Shown here: positions 1 to 5,996 of the stretch, piece after piece
How positions within the stretch are numbered: the first letter of the stretch is position 1
Layout of the letters: each line of letters opens with the position of its first letter
Assembly: GCA_021775795.1 (NCBI GenBank)
Contig: JAJFHB010000284.1
Coordinates: 1-6,986, forward strand
DNA: 6,986 nt
Reading direction: 5' to 3'
Source of the DNA: Hyphomicrobiales bacterium
GTDB taxonomy: Bacteria > Pseudomonadota > Alphaproteobacteria > Rhizobiales > JAJFHB01
The notes under the pieces: generated by a model
Told to the model about the DNA's origin: nothing
Database searches by the model: none
What the model saw: only the letters and a program-made list of their open reading frames with translations
Translations under genes and position numbers: made by a program

Positions 1-2
1 GG

Positions 3-725
3 CGTCTGCGGCGCTATCGCCTGTTCGGCCGCTTCTGGCGGGCAGACTGGTCGCACTTTTTTGAAATTTTCAGGCTGGGCACGCCCATCGCGATTGCCCA
101 TCTGGCGGAAGTGGGCATGTTTCTGGCGACGGCCCTGATCATGGGCCTGCTCGGAACTACACCCTTGGCGGCTCATGCCATCGCCATCCAGTGCATATCA
201 ATTTCCTACATGATACCGGCCGGCATCGCCCAGGCCGCAACCGTGCGCGTTGGCCGCGCTGCCGGCGCGGCAAATTTTGAGGCCGTGGCCCGTTCCGGGT
301 GGACGGCAATGGCATTGGGCTTTGGCGTGGCGCTGGTGCCGGCGATAGGTTTCTGGTTCTTCGGCAGCGCAATTGCGGGACTGTTTCTCGATTCGAGCCA
401 GCCTGAAAACCAGGCGGCGATCACACTTGCCGTGGCATTTCTTGCCATAGCGGCCTGGTTCCAGATCGTCGAGGCCGGGCAGGTCATTGCTCTGGGTGCA
501 TTGCGGGGCATCAAGGATACCCGCGGGCCGATGTTGATTGCACTCATCGGCTATTGGGGTCTTGGGCTGACATCGGCTGCCGTGTTCGGCATCTATCTGG
601 ATTTGGGCGGTCGCGCCATCTGGATCGGCCTGGCGGTATCCCTTGGCGTTGTTGGTGTTTTGCTGATCCAGCGTTTCTATACGAAATCACGCGGCCTTAT
701 CAGAGAAGCACAATGGTCTGCGTAG
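3..725 (+). CDS. MATE-family multidrug/cation antiporter, C-terminal half (5' truncated by window edge)
   Basis: The reading frame is open from the first bases of the window to a TAG at 723-725 and gives 240 residues of an integral membrane protein. MATE proteins are inner-membrane antiporters that expel drugs or other organic cations in exchange for Na+ or H+. They are usually about 450-470 residues with 12 helices, so this is roughly the second half. Visible family features are the start of the second MATE repeat (RLGTPIAIAHLAEVGMF), the AHAIAIQ and MIPAGIAQAATVRVG stretch, and the late LRGIKDTRGPM loop, all typical of NorM-like members. About six hydrophobic segments can be seen. An ATG at 111 lies inside the second repeat and is not the true start, because clear MATE homology continues upstream of it. 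The gene converges on the flavoprotein gene, with only 36 bp between the two stops. The substrate cannot be deduced. Confidence 0.93.
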   Translation, partial: RLRRYRLFGRFWRADWSHFFEIFRLGTPIAIAHLAEVGMFLATALIMGLLGTTPLAAHAIAIQCISISYMIPAGIAQAATVRVGRAAGAANFEAVARSGWTAMALGFGVALVPAIGFWFFGSAIAGLFLDSSQPENQAAITLAVAFLAIAAWFQIVEAGQVIALGALRGIKDTRGPMLIALIGYWGLGLTSAAVFGIYLDLGGRAIWIGLAVSLGVVGVLLIQRFYTKSRGLIREAQWSA

Positions 726-761
726 TTTGGGCGCCCTAAGCACCCGATGTTCATTTGCGCT

Positions 762-3170
762 CTAGCGAAGTCGGTGGCCCTTGGGATCGAATGATGCCGA
801 TAAACTCATCGTGCCCCGGCATAGCTCACCGGCTATATCGACATGCAGCTTTGCGCCTTCCCTCACACCTGGTGTTGTGGTGCCGACATAGCCCAGCGCT
901 ACCGGCCGACCCACCCGATAACCAAACGCCGCCGAGGTTGTCTGGCCCACAATTTCGTCTCCAAGGCAAATGGGCTCATTGCCAAGCGGGACCACATCTT
1001 CGTCGTCGAAGAGGATAGAAACCATTCGGCTCGCAGTCCCTTCATCACGCCGCTTCAAGAGGGCATCGCGGCCGATGAACTCGCTTTGCCATGCTACTGC
1101 GAAGTCGAGGCCGGCCTCCAGCGGCGTGATGTCTGTGTCGAGGTCGTGACCATAGGCGAGATAGCGCTTTTCGATGCGCATCGAGCCTTGCGCATAGAGC
1201 CCGCACGGGCTTGCTCCCGCTTCCCATAACGCCTCATAAAGTCGTCGCCCATCGGCCTGGCGGCAGGTTATCTCCCAACCCGCTTCGCCGACATAGGAGA
1301 GCCGCGCCGCACGAACCGGCAGGCCGGCTATCTCCACTTCTGCGTGGCGGAAATAGCCAATATCCATGAGCGCCGTACCTCCAAGCGCGCGGGCAATATC
1401 GCTGCTTTGCGGGCCCATAAGACCAAGCACACAATAGTCTTCGGTTTCATCAAGAAGCGTCACGCGCTCATCGTCTTTGAGATTGCGCCCGAGCCATGCC
1501 ATGTCGCGTTTGATGGCCCCGGTGCCGACGTAAAGCCGGAAGCGTTCATCACTGAGGCGAAGGGCTGTCAGATCGCTTTCAAAGCCGCCGCGTACATTGA
1601 GCATGGCCGTGTAGATCGTGCGTCCGGGCGGGCGCGTCATGTCGTTCGCGCAGAGGCGGTTCAGGAAACTTTCAGCGTCCGGCCCGTATACTGCGATCTT
1701 GCCAAACGTCGACTGGTCGAAGAGGCCTGCGCGTTCATGAGCGGCGGCCACTTCACGGCCGACCTGGTCAAACCAGGCTGGCTTGCCGAACGTCAATTTG
1801 GGCTCGTGCCGGCAATCGAAATAGAGCGGCCGTTCCCAACCGTAGAACTGACCGCAACGGGCGCCTGCAGTTTTGAAGCTCGCCTCCAGAGGAGAGGACC
1901 GCAAACGCCGGGCAGTCGCATGGGCGCGGCCGGGGTAAGTGATCTCGTAATGCGTGCCAAGGATCTCCGGTACGCGGGCGCTAAGCGCTTCAACGGAAGA
2001 GAAACACTCCGGAAACCTGGACGGAGAGGCTTCGCCCAAGTCGAAAGGCATGTGCCCCTCGACAATACAATGGGCAAGTGCCATTCCAGCGCCGCCGCCG
2101 GTGGCGACGCCGACCGAATTCATGCCGCAGCCCAGGAAGAGGCCGGGCGTTTCAGCAGCCTCGCCGAGCAGGAACGAACCATCGGGCGTAAAGCTCTCCG
2201 GGCCGTTCAGCAACATGCGCACTTCCGCCGTTTCGAGCACGGGAAGCCGGTGCAGGGCATTCAGCATCATGGGCTCGAAATGATCCCAGTCCTCAGACAA
2301 CAACTGGAAGGCAAAATCCTCGCCCAGAAGCTCAGGATCGATTGCCTTGCCCATGGACTCAAAGCAGCCAACAAGCAGGCCGCCAGAATCGTCGCGGATG
2401 TACAGATGGGAATCATGATCCGACAGAGTTGGCCTGTTGCCGTTGATGCCATCCACCGGTTTGGTCAGAAGATAGAAATGTTCGCAGGGCCAGACCGGAA
2501 CGGATACACCGGCCATGGCGCCGGCCTTGCGGCTCCATAATCCGGTGCAAAGGGCAATTGCCTCGCAGCGGATTGTCCCGCCGTCGGTTTCCACGCCCAC
2601 AATCTTTCCGGCTTTGGTCAAAATGCCGGTAACACCGGTCTCCTCGAACACGTGCGCGCCGCGGTTGCGGGCACCCTTGACCAGGGCAGCGCAAAGGTCG
2701 GATGGGCTGACGCGGCCATCGTCTGGCGACCAGACCGCACCGATGACATCATCCGCGTTCATCAGCGGCCAGCGCTCCTTTGCCTCTCCCGCATCAATCG
2801 ATGTCGCGGCCACACCGAAGCTTCGGGCCAAGGCCTCCTGACGCTTTATGTGAGTGAGCCGGTCAGTGCTCGTTGCGATCGAAAGCGAGCCTTTGTTGAT
2901 CCACCCTGTTGCCTGGCCCGTTTCGCCCTCAAGCTCCGAATACAAGGATACGGAATAACGGATCAGATCAGTGAGGTTTCGGGTTGAACGAAGCGCACGC
3001 ACCTGGGCTGCGGAATGCCAGGTGGTGCCGGAGGTCAGCTTGTTGCGCTCAAGCAAGATTGCATCTGTGACACCCAGCTTTGCCAGGTGGTAGAGCGTTG
3101 AACAGCCCATGATGCCGCCGCCTATGACGACGACAGAGGCGTGAGCAGGAAGTGTGGAGTTCACCGCCAT
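762..3170 (-). CDS. FAD-dependent oxidoreductase with GcvT-like folate-binding domain (dimethylglycine/sarcosine dehydrogenase superfamily)
   Basis: This complete 802-residue protein has the architecture of dimethylglycine and sarcosine dehydrogenases, which oxidatively demethylate N-methylated glycines and pass the one-carbon unit to tetrahydrofolate. Residues 12-370 form the DAO-type flavin domain: the dinucleotide motif is G17-x-G19-x-x-G22, the ribose-binding acid is probably E41, and the TSGTTWHS segment places H52 where family members bind FAD covalently. Residues of about 370-425 match the short central FAO domain, about 430-700 the GcvT aminomethyltransferase fold (YVGEAGWEI at 627-635), and about 705-795 the GcvT C-terminal barrel. 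D533 in GGFESDL probably corresponds to the folate-contacting aspartate of GcvT and DMGDH. The ATG at 3170 begins just before the Rossmann strand, but no good Shine-Dalgarno precedes it. No betaine or sarcosine genes are visible alongside, so the exact substrate is open; sarcosine, dimethylglycine or another N-methyl amine are all possible. Confidence 0.93.
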   Translation of the reverse strand: MAVNSTLPAHASVVVIGGGIMGCSTLYHLAKLGVTDAILLERNKLTSGTTWHSAAQVRALRSTRNLTDLIRYSVSLYSELEGETGQATGWINKGSLSIATSTDRLTHIKRQEALARSFGVAATSIDAGEAKERWPLMNADDVIGAVWSPDDGRVSPSDLCAALVKGARNRGAHVFEETGVTGILTKAGKIVGVETDGGTIRCEAIALCTGLWSRKAGAMAGVSVPVWPCEHFYLLTKPVDGINGNRPTLSDHDSHLYIRDDSGGLLVGCFESMGKAIDPELLGEDFAFQLLSEDWDHFEPMMLNALHRLPVLETAEVRMLLNGPESFTPDGSFLLGEAAETPGLFLGCGMNSVGVATGGGAGMALAHCIVEGHMPFDLGEASPSRFPECFSSVEALSARVPEILGTHYEITYPGRAHATARRLRSSPLEASFKTAGARCGQFYGWERPLYFDCRHEPKLTFGKPAWFDQVGREVAAAHERAGLFDQSTFGKIAVYGPDAESFLNRLCANDMTRPPGRTIYTAMLNVRGGFESDLTALRLSDERFRLYVGTGAIKRDMAWLGRNLKDDERVTLLDETEDYCVLGLMGPQSSDIARALGGTALMDIGYFRHAEVEIAGLPVRAARLSYVGEAGWEITCRQADGRRLYEALWEAGASPCGLYAQGSMRIEKRYLAYGHDLDTDITPLEAGLDFAVAWQSEFIGRDALLKRRDEGTASRMVSILFDDEDVVPLGNEPICLGDEIVGQTTSAAFGYRVGRPVALGYVGTTTPGVREGAKLHVDIAGELCRGTMSLSASFDPKGHRLR

Positions 3171-3184
3171 CGCATTACTGCCAA

Positions 3185-3215
3185 ACCGGAGGGGGAAACC
3201 GCTTTCTCATCCGGT
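3185..3215 (-). repeat. Inverted repeat / possible stem-loop in the flavoprotein leader
   Basis: ACCGGA (3185-3190) and TCCGGT (3210-3215) are exact inverted copies. Inside them GAAA (3195-3198) and TTTC (3203-3206) can form a second short stem around a four-base loop. Read on the - strand this folds as a two-tier hairpin ending 14 nt before the flavoprotein ATG. There is no T-tract, so it does not look like an intrinsic terminator. A role in translation control is inference only; short inverted repeats also arise by chance. Confidence 0.4.
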
Positions 3216-3293
3216 GAGCACCCAGAACCCGATCAGCTTTAGAAGCACGCTCATTCTTCGGTACATGAGAGTGTCCCGCTGCTGAGTGATCAT
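3207..3293 (-). CDS. Possible 28-codon small ORF in the leader of the flavoprotein gene
   Basis: An ATG at 3293 opens 28 codons ending in TGA at 3209-3207. The frame is closed just upstream by another TGA. The predicted peptide has a polar, charged start (MITQQRDTLMYRR) and a hydrophobic end (SVLLKLIGFWVLTG), so it could be membrane-associated. A second possible start lies at 3266. No convincing ribosome-binding site precedes either ATG. The stop codon directly abuts one arm of the inverted repeat at 3185-3215, and the ORF ends 36 nt before the flavoprotein start. I do not recognise the peptide. It could be a leader peptide, a small membrane protein or a chance ORF. Confidence 0.2.
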   Translation of the reverse strand: MITQQRDTLMYRRMSVLLKLIGFWVLTG

Positions 3294-3330
3294 GCCCGGT
3301 CATTGATGTTCTTGCAGTCTGCCTGTGCAG

Positions 3331-3783
3331 CTATTTGACGACCAGCACCGGGCATTTTGCCAGAATCTCGACGCGGTGCGAGACACCGCCGCGCAGCAGA
3401 CCTTCAAGATCGCCCATACCGCGTGAGCCGAGAACGATCATGTCCGCGTTGTGGTGTTTGCCGCGGGCAATAATGGTGCGGGCAACGGGACCCTCGACGA
3501 TATCTGTTTCGACCTCTACAACGCCTGCGGCAGTGATCTTGCCGGCGGCATTATCCAGCATGTTTTTGGCGCCGCGTTTGAGAACATCAAGAATGTCCGC
3601 GTCGCGTTCGGAGAAGTGCTCAACCTTGGCGAACTGCCGCATGGCGTCCGGCACCAACTCCTGTTTCGCCACATAGAGCAGCACGATCTTGGCCTTGATT
3701 CCTGCCGCAATCTGCGCGCCGTAATCGACAGCCTTCATGGAGTGTGCCGAGCCATCGACTGCAATCAAGATGGTTGAGATCAT
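3331..3783 (-). CDS. Universal stress protein, single UspA domain
   Basis: This 150-residue protein is a single cytoplasmic Usp domain, the usual family size. UspA-type proteins bind ATP or are phosphorylated and are induced by starvation, oxidative or other stress; their biochemical output is mostly undefined. The N-terminal strand ILIAVDGS has the conserved D10. The ATP-loop motif G-2x-G-9x-G is present as G119-S-R-G122 through G132, followed by GVSHRV, with Gly133 where many members have Ser or Thr. This suggests an ATP-binding rather than UspA-type member. The ATG at 3783 was chosen because the family fold starts immediately (MISTILIAVDG) and GGGGAG lies 8 nt upstream. A longer frame from 3855 would add 24 residues unlike the family. 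It is divergent from the DUF1194 gene, and the flavoprotein gene lies 160 bp downstream on the same strand. No terminator is obvious between them. Confidence 0.94.
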   Translation of the reverse strand: MISTILIAVDGSAHSMKAVDYGAQIAAGIKAKIVLLYVAKQELVPDAMRQFAKVEHFSERDADILDVLKRGAKNMLDNAAGKITAAGVVEVETDIVEGPVARTIIARGKHHNADMIVLGSRGMGDLEGLLRGGVSHRVEILAKCPVLVVK

Positions 3784-3978
3784 ATTTAAAACTCCCCGTT
3801 GGCAGGCACGTCCCGGCAACCCGCGATGACCGCCCAGCATTTTTGTCTGAGCCAATACTGACCTACAAGATTACAGCTGGCAACATCCGCTCGTGAAGTG
3901 CCCTCACAACGACTGCGCGACGTGAAGTAATTACCTTGCACCGGTTCCCACCTGCAGCCGCACAGCCTATGCTGATCC
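3784..3978. promoter_or_regulatory. Divergent intergenic region between the Usp and DUF1194 genes
   Basis: These 195 bp separate two divergent starts, so promoters for both genes are expected here. The ribosome-binding site of the Usp gene (GGGGAG on the - strand) is at its left edge. Two other patterns are visible: an 8-bp perfect palindrome GTAATTAC at 3927-3934, and the direct repeat CGTGAAGT at 3892-3899 and 3921-3928. I found no -35/-10 pair good enough to mark on either strand, and no FNR-type TTGAT-N4-ATCAA box. Confidence 0.4.
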
Positions 3979-4683
3979 ATGCCTCTTCGTTCGCTTGTCT
4001 TGTCAATTGTGTTGTGGAGTGTAGCGGGCGCGGCTGTCGCCCAGGAAACCGCTGTCGACCTGGAGCTGGCCCTGGCGGTCGATGCATCCTTCAGTGTCAG
4101 CGATGAGGAATATCAGCTTCAGTTGCAGGGCATTGCCTATGCGTTTCGTGATGAAACGGTGCAGGCTGCAATTGAAAGCGGCTCTCTGGGCCGCATCGCA
4201 GTTAATCTGGTGGTCTGGGCGGAGGCACGCCTGCCCAAGGATTTCAGCGGTTGGTATCTGATAGACGGTGCGCAGGATGCAGACGCTTTCGCCGACCTCG
4301 TCAGCACCTATCCCCGCCGCCTTACTGGTGGCACCGGCCTGGGAGAGGGGCTGGCAAAGACCATCGCCTCTTTCAACACCAACCGTTTTACCGCGCCGCG
4401 GCGGGTGATTGATGTTTCCGGTGATGGTGAGGAAACCACGCCACGTGAGTTTGTCGTCATCGTTTCGCAGGCGCGCAACATGGCAGACGCCCATGGCATT
4501 ACGGTCAACGGACTTGCGGTTCTCAACGAGGTGCCTGATCTTGATCTCTGGTACCGGGAAAACGTACAGACAGGGCCGGACAGCTTCGTCATGTCGGTGG
4601 CCAGTTATGATGATTTTGCTGAAGCCATGCAGCGAAAGCTGTTGCGCGAGATCGAGGCGCTGCCGCGACTTTCAATGCGCTGA
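3979..4683 (+). CDS. Exported DUF1194 protein with von Willebrand factor A-like domain
   Basis: This 234-residue protein matches the DUF1194 family, found mainly in alphaproteobacteria and of unknown function. A signal peptide is visible: a short basic start, a hydrophobic core at about 5-18, and a likely cleavage after AVA (residue 21). The mature protein should be periplasmic or secreted. The rest resembles a VWA fold with a metal-ion-dependent adhesion site: D35-A-S37-F-S39 fits DxSxS, T116 or T119 in the RLTGGTG loop could be the middle ligand, and D145-V-S-G-D149-G fits the third loop. Such sites bind Mg2+ or Ca2+ and mediate protein-protein contact; whether this one does is inference. 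An in-frame TGA at 3973-3975 fixes the ATG at 3979 as the earliest start. No clear Shine-Dalgarno precedes it. It appears to be a single-gene unit, followed by the B12 riboswitch on the same strand. Confidence 0.88.
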   Translation: MPLRSLVLSIVLWSVAGAAVAQETAVDLELALAVDASFSVSDEEYQLQLQGIAYAFRDETVQAAIESGSLGRIAVNLVVWAEARLPKDFSGWYLIDGAQDADAFADLVSTYPRRLTGGTGLGEGLAKTIASFNTNRFTAPRRVIDVSGDGEETTPREFVVIVSQARNMADAHGITVNGLAVLNEVPDLDLWYRENVQTGPDSFVMSVASYDDFAEAMQRKLLREIEALPRLSMR

Positions 4684-4752
4684 AGCCGTTGAGGAGCGTT
4701 CGGGAGCAACAAGCAACGATCCCCTTCAACTCGCCGCAACATGTAATTCCCG

Positions 4753-4785
4753 TTGACACCTGCCGCCCTTAGATGCGACCACTAT
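4753..4785 (+). promoter_or_regulatory. Candidate promoter for the cobalamin-riboswitch transcript
   Basis: A perfect TTGACA -35 hexamer lies at 4753-4758, about 30 bp before the first aptamer bases, which is where a promoter for this transcript should be. No good -10 hexamer lies at the normal 16-18 bp spacing; the sequence there is near CGACCA. The call therefore rests on the -35 match and the position. The 69 bases between the DUF1194 stop and this element show nothing else I can name. Confidence 0.35.
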
Positions 4786-4973
4786 TGGCCTGTGGTTCCT
4801 TTCGGTCTGGAAAGACCGGGGGATTAAAAGGGAACGCGGTGAGGTGTACCCATCAGGGACCAAACCCGCGGCTGCCCCCGCAACTGTTAGCGGAGAGGCG
4901 TACGCGCAATTGCCACTGGAAAAGCCGGGAAGGCTGCGTACGACCTGTGACCCGTGAGCCAGGAGACCTGCCA
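4786..4973 (+). promoter_or_regulatory. Cobalamin (adenosylcobalamin) riboswitch aptamer
   Basis: The conserved core of the B12 riboswitch family (Rfam RF00174) can be read in order. The closing P1 stem is TGGC (4786-4789) with GCCA (4970-4973). P3 is GGTTCC (4794-4799) with GGGAAC (4830-4835), followed by the GGTG box (4838-4841). The hallmark GCTGCCCCCGCAACTGT is at 4871-4887, then CACTGG (4914-4919) and GGGAAGGC (4927-4934). The B12 box AGCCAGGAGACCTGCC closes it at 4957-4972. A local hairpin GGTCTGGAAAGACC at 4805-4818 is an insertion in the 5' part. The aptamer ends 70 nt before the cbtB start, and in this family binding of the coenzyme lowers expression of downstream genes. The cobalt-import and cobalt-chaperone genes that follow are classic targets. 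Confidence 0.96.
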
Positions 4974-4983
4974 CTGTTAGGCG

Positions 4984-5011
4984 CACACGCGTGGAAACCC
5001 GTGCTTGTGTG
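4984..5011 (+). promoter_or_regulatory. Hairpin between B12 aptamer and cbtB, likely part of the expression platform
   Basis: CACAC-GCGTGG (4984-4994) pairs with CCGTGC-TT-GTGTG (4999-5011), giving 11 pairs including two G-T wobbles, a TT bulge and an AAAC loop. No T-run follows, so it is not an intrinsic terminator. The 3' arm segment CCGTG (4999-5003) is also the exact complement of CACGG (5031-5035), which runs into the cbtB Shine-Dalgarno GGAGGG (5034-5039). Two mutually exclusive folds are therefore possible, one with the ribosome-binding site free and one partly masked. The pairing is visible in the sequence; the switching role is inference. Confidence 0.5.
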
Positions 5012-5043
5012 ATGAATGGAACTGGGCCTACACGGAGGGTGTT

Positions 5044-5229
5044 ATGCTCGAAAATACCGCAGCCACCTCAATTGGTGGATCTCTGACGTCACATCAACGT
5101 ATTGCCGCCGGCTTAACGGCTGCGCTGCTGGGCATGTTTATGCTCTTCGGCGTTGGCTTCGCCCACTCGGACGTAGTCCACAACACGGCACACGATACAA
5201 GACACGCCTTTACCTTCCCCTGCCACTAG
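5044..5229 (+). CDS. cbtB: CbtB, small membrane subunit of the proposed cobalt transporter CbtAB
   Basis: This 61-residue protein has one transmembrane helix (about 20-40) followed by a histidine-rich tail with H41, H46, H50, H54 and H61. The ending VHNTAHDTRHAFTFPCH is the family signature. CbtB occurs next to CbtA and B12 riboswitches and is predicted to help capture or pass Co2+ at the inner membrane; direct biochemical proof is limited. The start is ATG 5044, preceded by GGAGGG at 5034-5039. The frame can be read back to a TTG at 5005, but that would place the start inside the regulatory hairpin with no ribosome-binding site and would add residues foreign to the family. The cbtA gene begins 9 nt after the stop, so the two are co-transcribed and probably translationally coupled. 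Confidence 0.93.
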   Translation: MLENTAATSIGGSLTSHQRIAAGLTAALLGMFMLFGVGFAHSDVVHNTAHDTRHAFTFPCH

Positions 5230-5238
5230 GGGAAAGTC

Positions 5239-5991
5239 ATGATCGCGAGGATTTTGTTCGCCGCCATTCTGGCGGGGATCGCGGCTGGCGTGTTCACAAC
5301 TGCCGTACAGGCCTACAAGGTTGCGCCTCTTATTCTGGAGGCCGAAACCTATGAAGGCGGCGCGCATGACCACGCAGCCCACGATGATGCGTCTTCGTCT
5401 GATGCCGGTGAAGCCGTCGAGGAAGCACACGATGATGCTGCCGGTGACGGCCATGCGCACTCCCATGGCGAAGGCGTCTGGGCGCCCGGCGATGGTCTCG
5501 AACGCACCGCGTTTACATTATTGACGAACGTACTGACAGGCGTCGCGTTTGGTTTTCTGTTGATCGCAGCTGTTGTTTTTACAGGTCGCGAGATTTCACT
5601 GAAGCACGGCATCTTGTGGGGAATTGGCGGTTTTGCCGCCTTCTCACTGGCGCCCTCTTTGGGTTTGCCACCTGAGTTGCCGGGCATGCCTGCAGGTGAT
5701 CTTGTCGCGCGTCAGGTCTGGTGGTGGTCGACGGTTGTGCTGACCTGTGGCGGTCTGGCCTGTCTGGTGCTGACGAAACAAGTGGTCTGGAAGGTGCTGG
5801 GCCTCGTCTTGTTGATTGCACCGCATGTGATCGGGGCACCGCACCCGGAAATTGTTGCAAGTAATGTTCCAGCAATACTTGCCGCCGAGTTTGCTTCCGC
5901 GACTTTGGCCATGGCGGCCCTGTTCTGGGTTGTGCTGGGTGGCAGTGCTGGATGGTTCTTGCAGCGCTTTGCTGCCGATGAAGGAGTTTGA
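5239..5991 (+). CDS. cbtA: CbtA, multi-spanning membrane subunit of the proposed cobalt transporter
   Basis: This 250-residue membrane protein matches the CbtA family of predicted B12-regulated cobalt transporters. About six hydrophobic segments are visible, near residues 4-24, 92-116, 122-140, 162-178, 183-198 and 212-240. The first loop (about 40-80) is acidic and contains seven histidines (43, 45, 48, 64, 72, 74, 76), ending HAHSHGEG, a plausible metal-collecting segment. Family landmarks include PPELPG (144-149) and the APHVIGAPHPE stretch (194-204). The start ATG 5239 has AGGGGAAAG just upstream, overlapping the cbtB stop. The 3' end of the gene carries the cobW ribosome-binding site. 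Expression should follow the upstream B12 riboswitch. Cobalt as substrate is inferred from regulation and from the cobW neighbour; nickel cannot be excluded from sequence alone. Confidence 0.93.
   Translation: MIARILFAAILAGIAAGVFTTAVQAYKVAPLILEAETYEGGAHDHAAHDDASSSDAGEAVEEAHDDAAGDGHAHSHGEGVWAPGDGLERTAFTLLTNVLTGVAFGFLLIAAVVFTGREISLKHGILWGIGGFAAFSLAPSLGLPPELPGMPAGDLVARQVWWWSTVVLTCGGLACLVLTKQVVWKVLGLVLLIAPHVIGAPHPEIVASNVPAILAAEFASATLAMAALFWVVLGGSAGWFLQRFAADEGV
5981..5986 (+). promoter_or_regulatory. Ribosome-binding site of cobW inside the end of cbtA
   Basis: AAGGAG lies 10 nt before the ATG at 5997 and within the last codons of cbtA, whose TGA is at 5989-5991. It supports the chosen cobW start and suggests coupled translation of the two genes. 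Confidence 0.75.
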
Positions 5992-5996
5992 CGAAG

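Noticed and set aside
726..761. Possible bidirectional terminator between the convergent MATE and flavoprotein genes (GGGCGCCC at 729-736; CGCT/AGCG near 758-768)
   Set aside because: The first palindrome leaves no proper loop, the second has a two-base loop, and neither is followed by a T-run on either strand.
1344..2540. 398-codon open frame on the + strand opposite the flavoprotein gene
   Set aside because: It lies wholly antisense to a clear, full-length conserved gene and its translation shows no recognisable domain. Long antisense frames are common in GC-rich genes.
3784..3855. 24-residue N-terminal extension of the universal stress protein from a start at 3855
   Set aside because: The Usp fold begins exactly at the ATG at 3783, which has GGGGAG 8 nt upstream. 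The extension has no family similarity and lacks a comparable ribosome-binding site.
4684..4738. Imperfect stem after the DUF1194 gene (GTTGAGG with CCTTCAAC) as a terminator
   Set aside because: The arms are far apart with a mismatch-prone interior, and no T-run follows.
4773..5012. Open frames running through the riboswitch region on both strands
   Set aside because: The sequence is fully accounted for by the conserved cobalamin aptamer and its downstream hairpin, and the translations are low-complexity and unlike known proteins.
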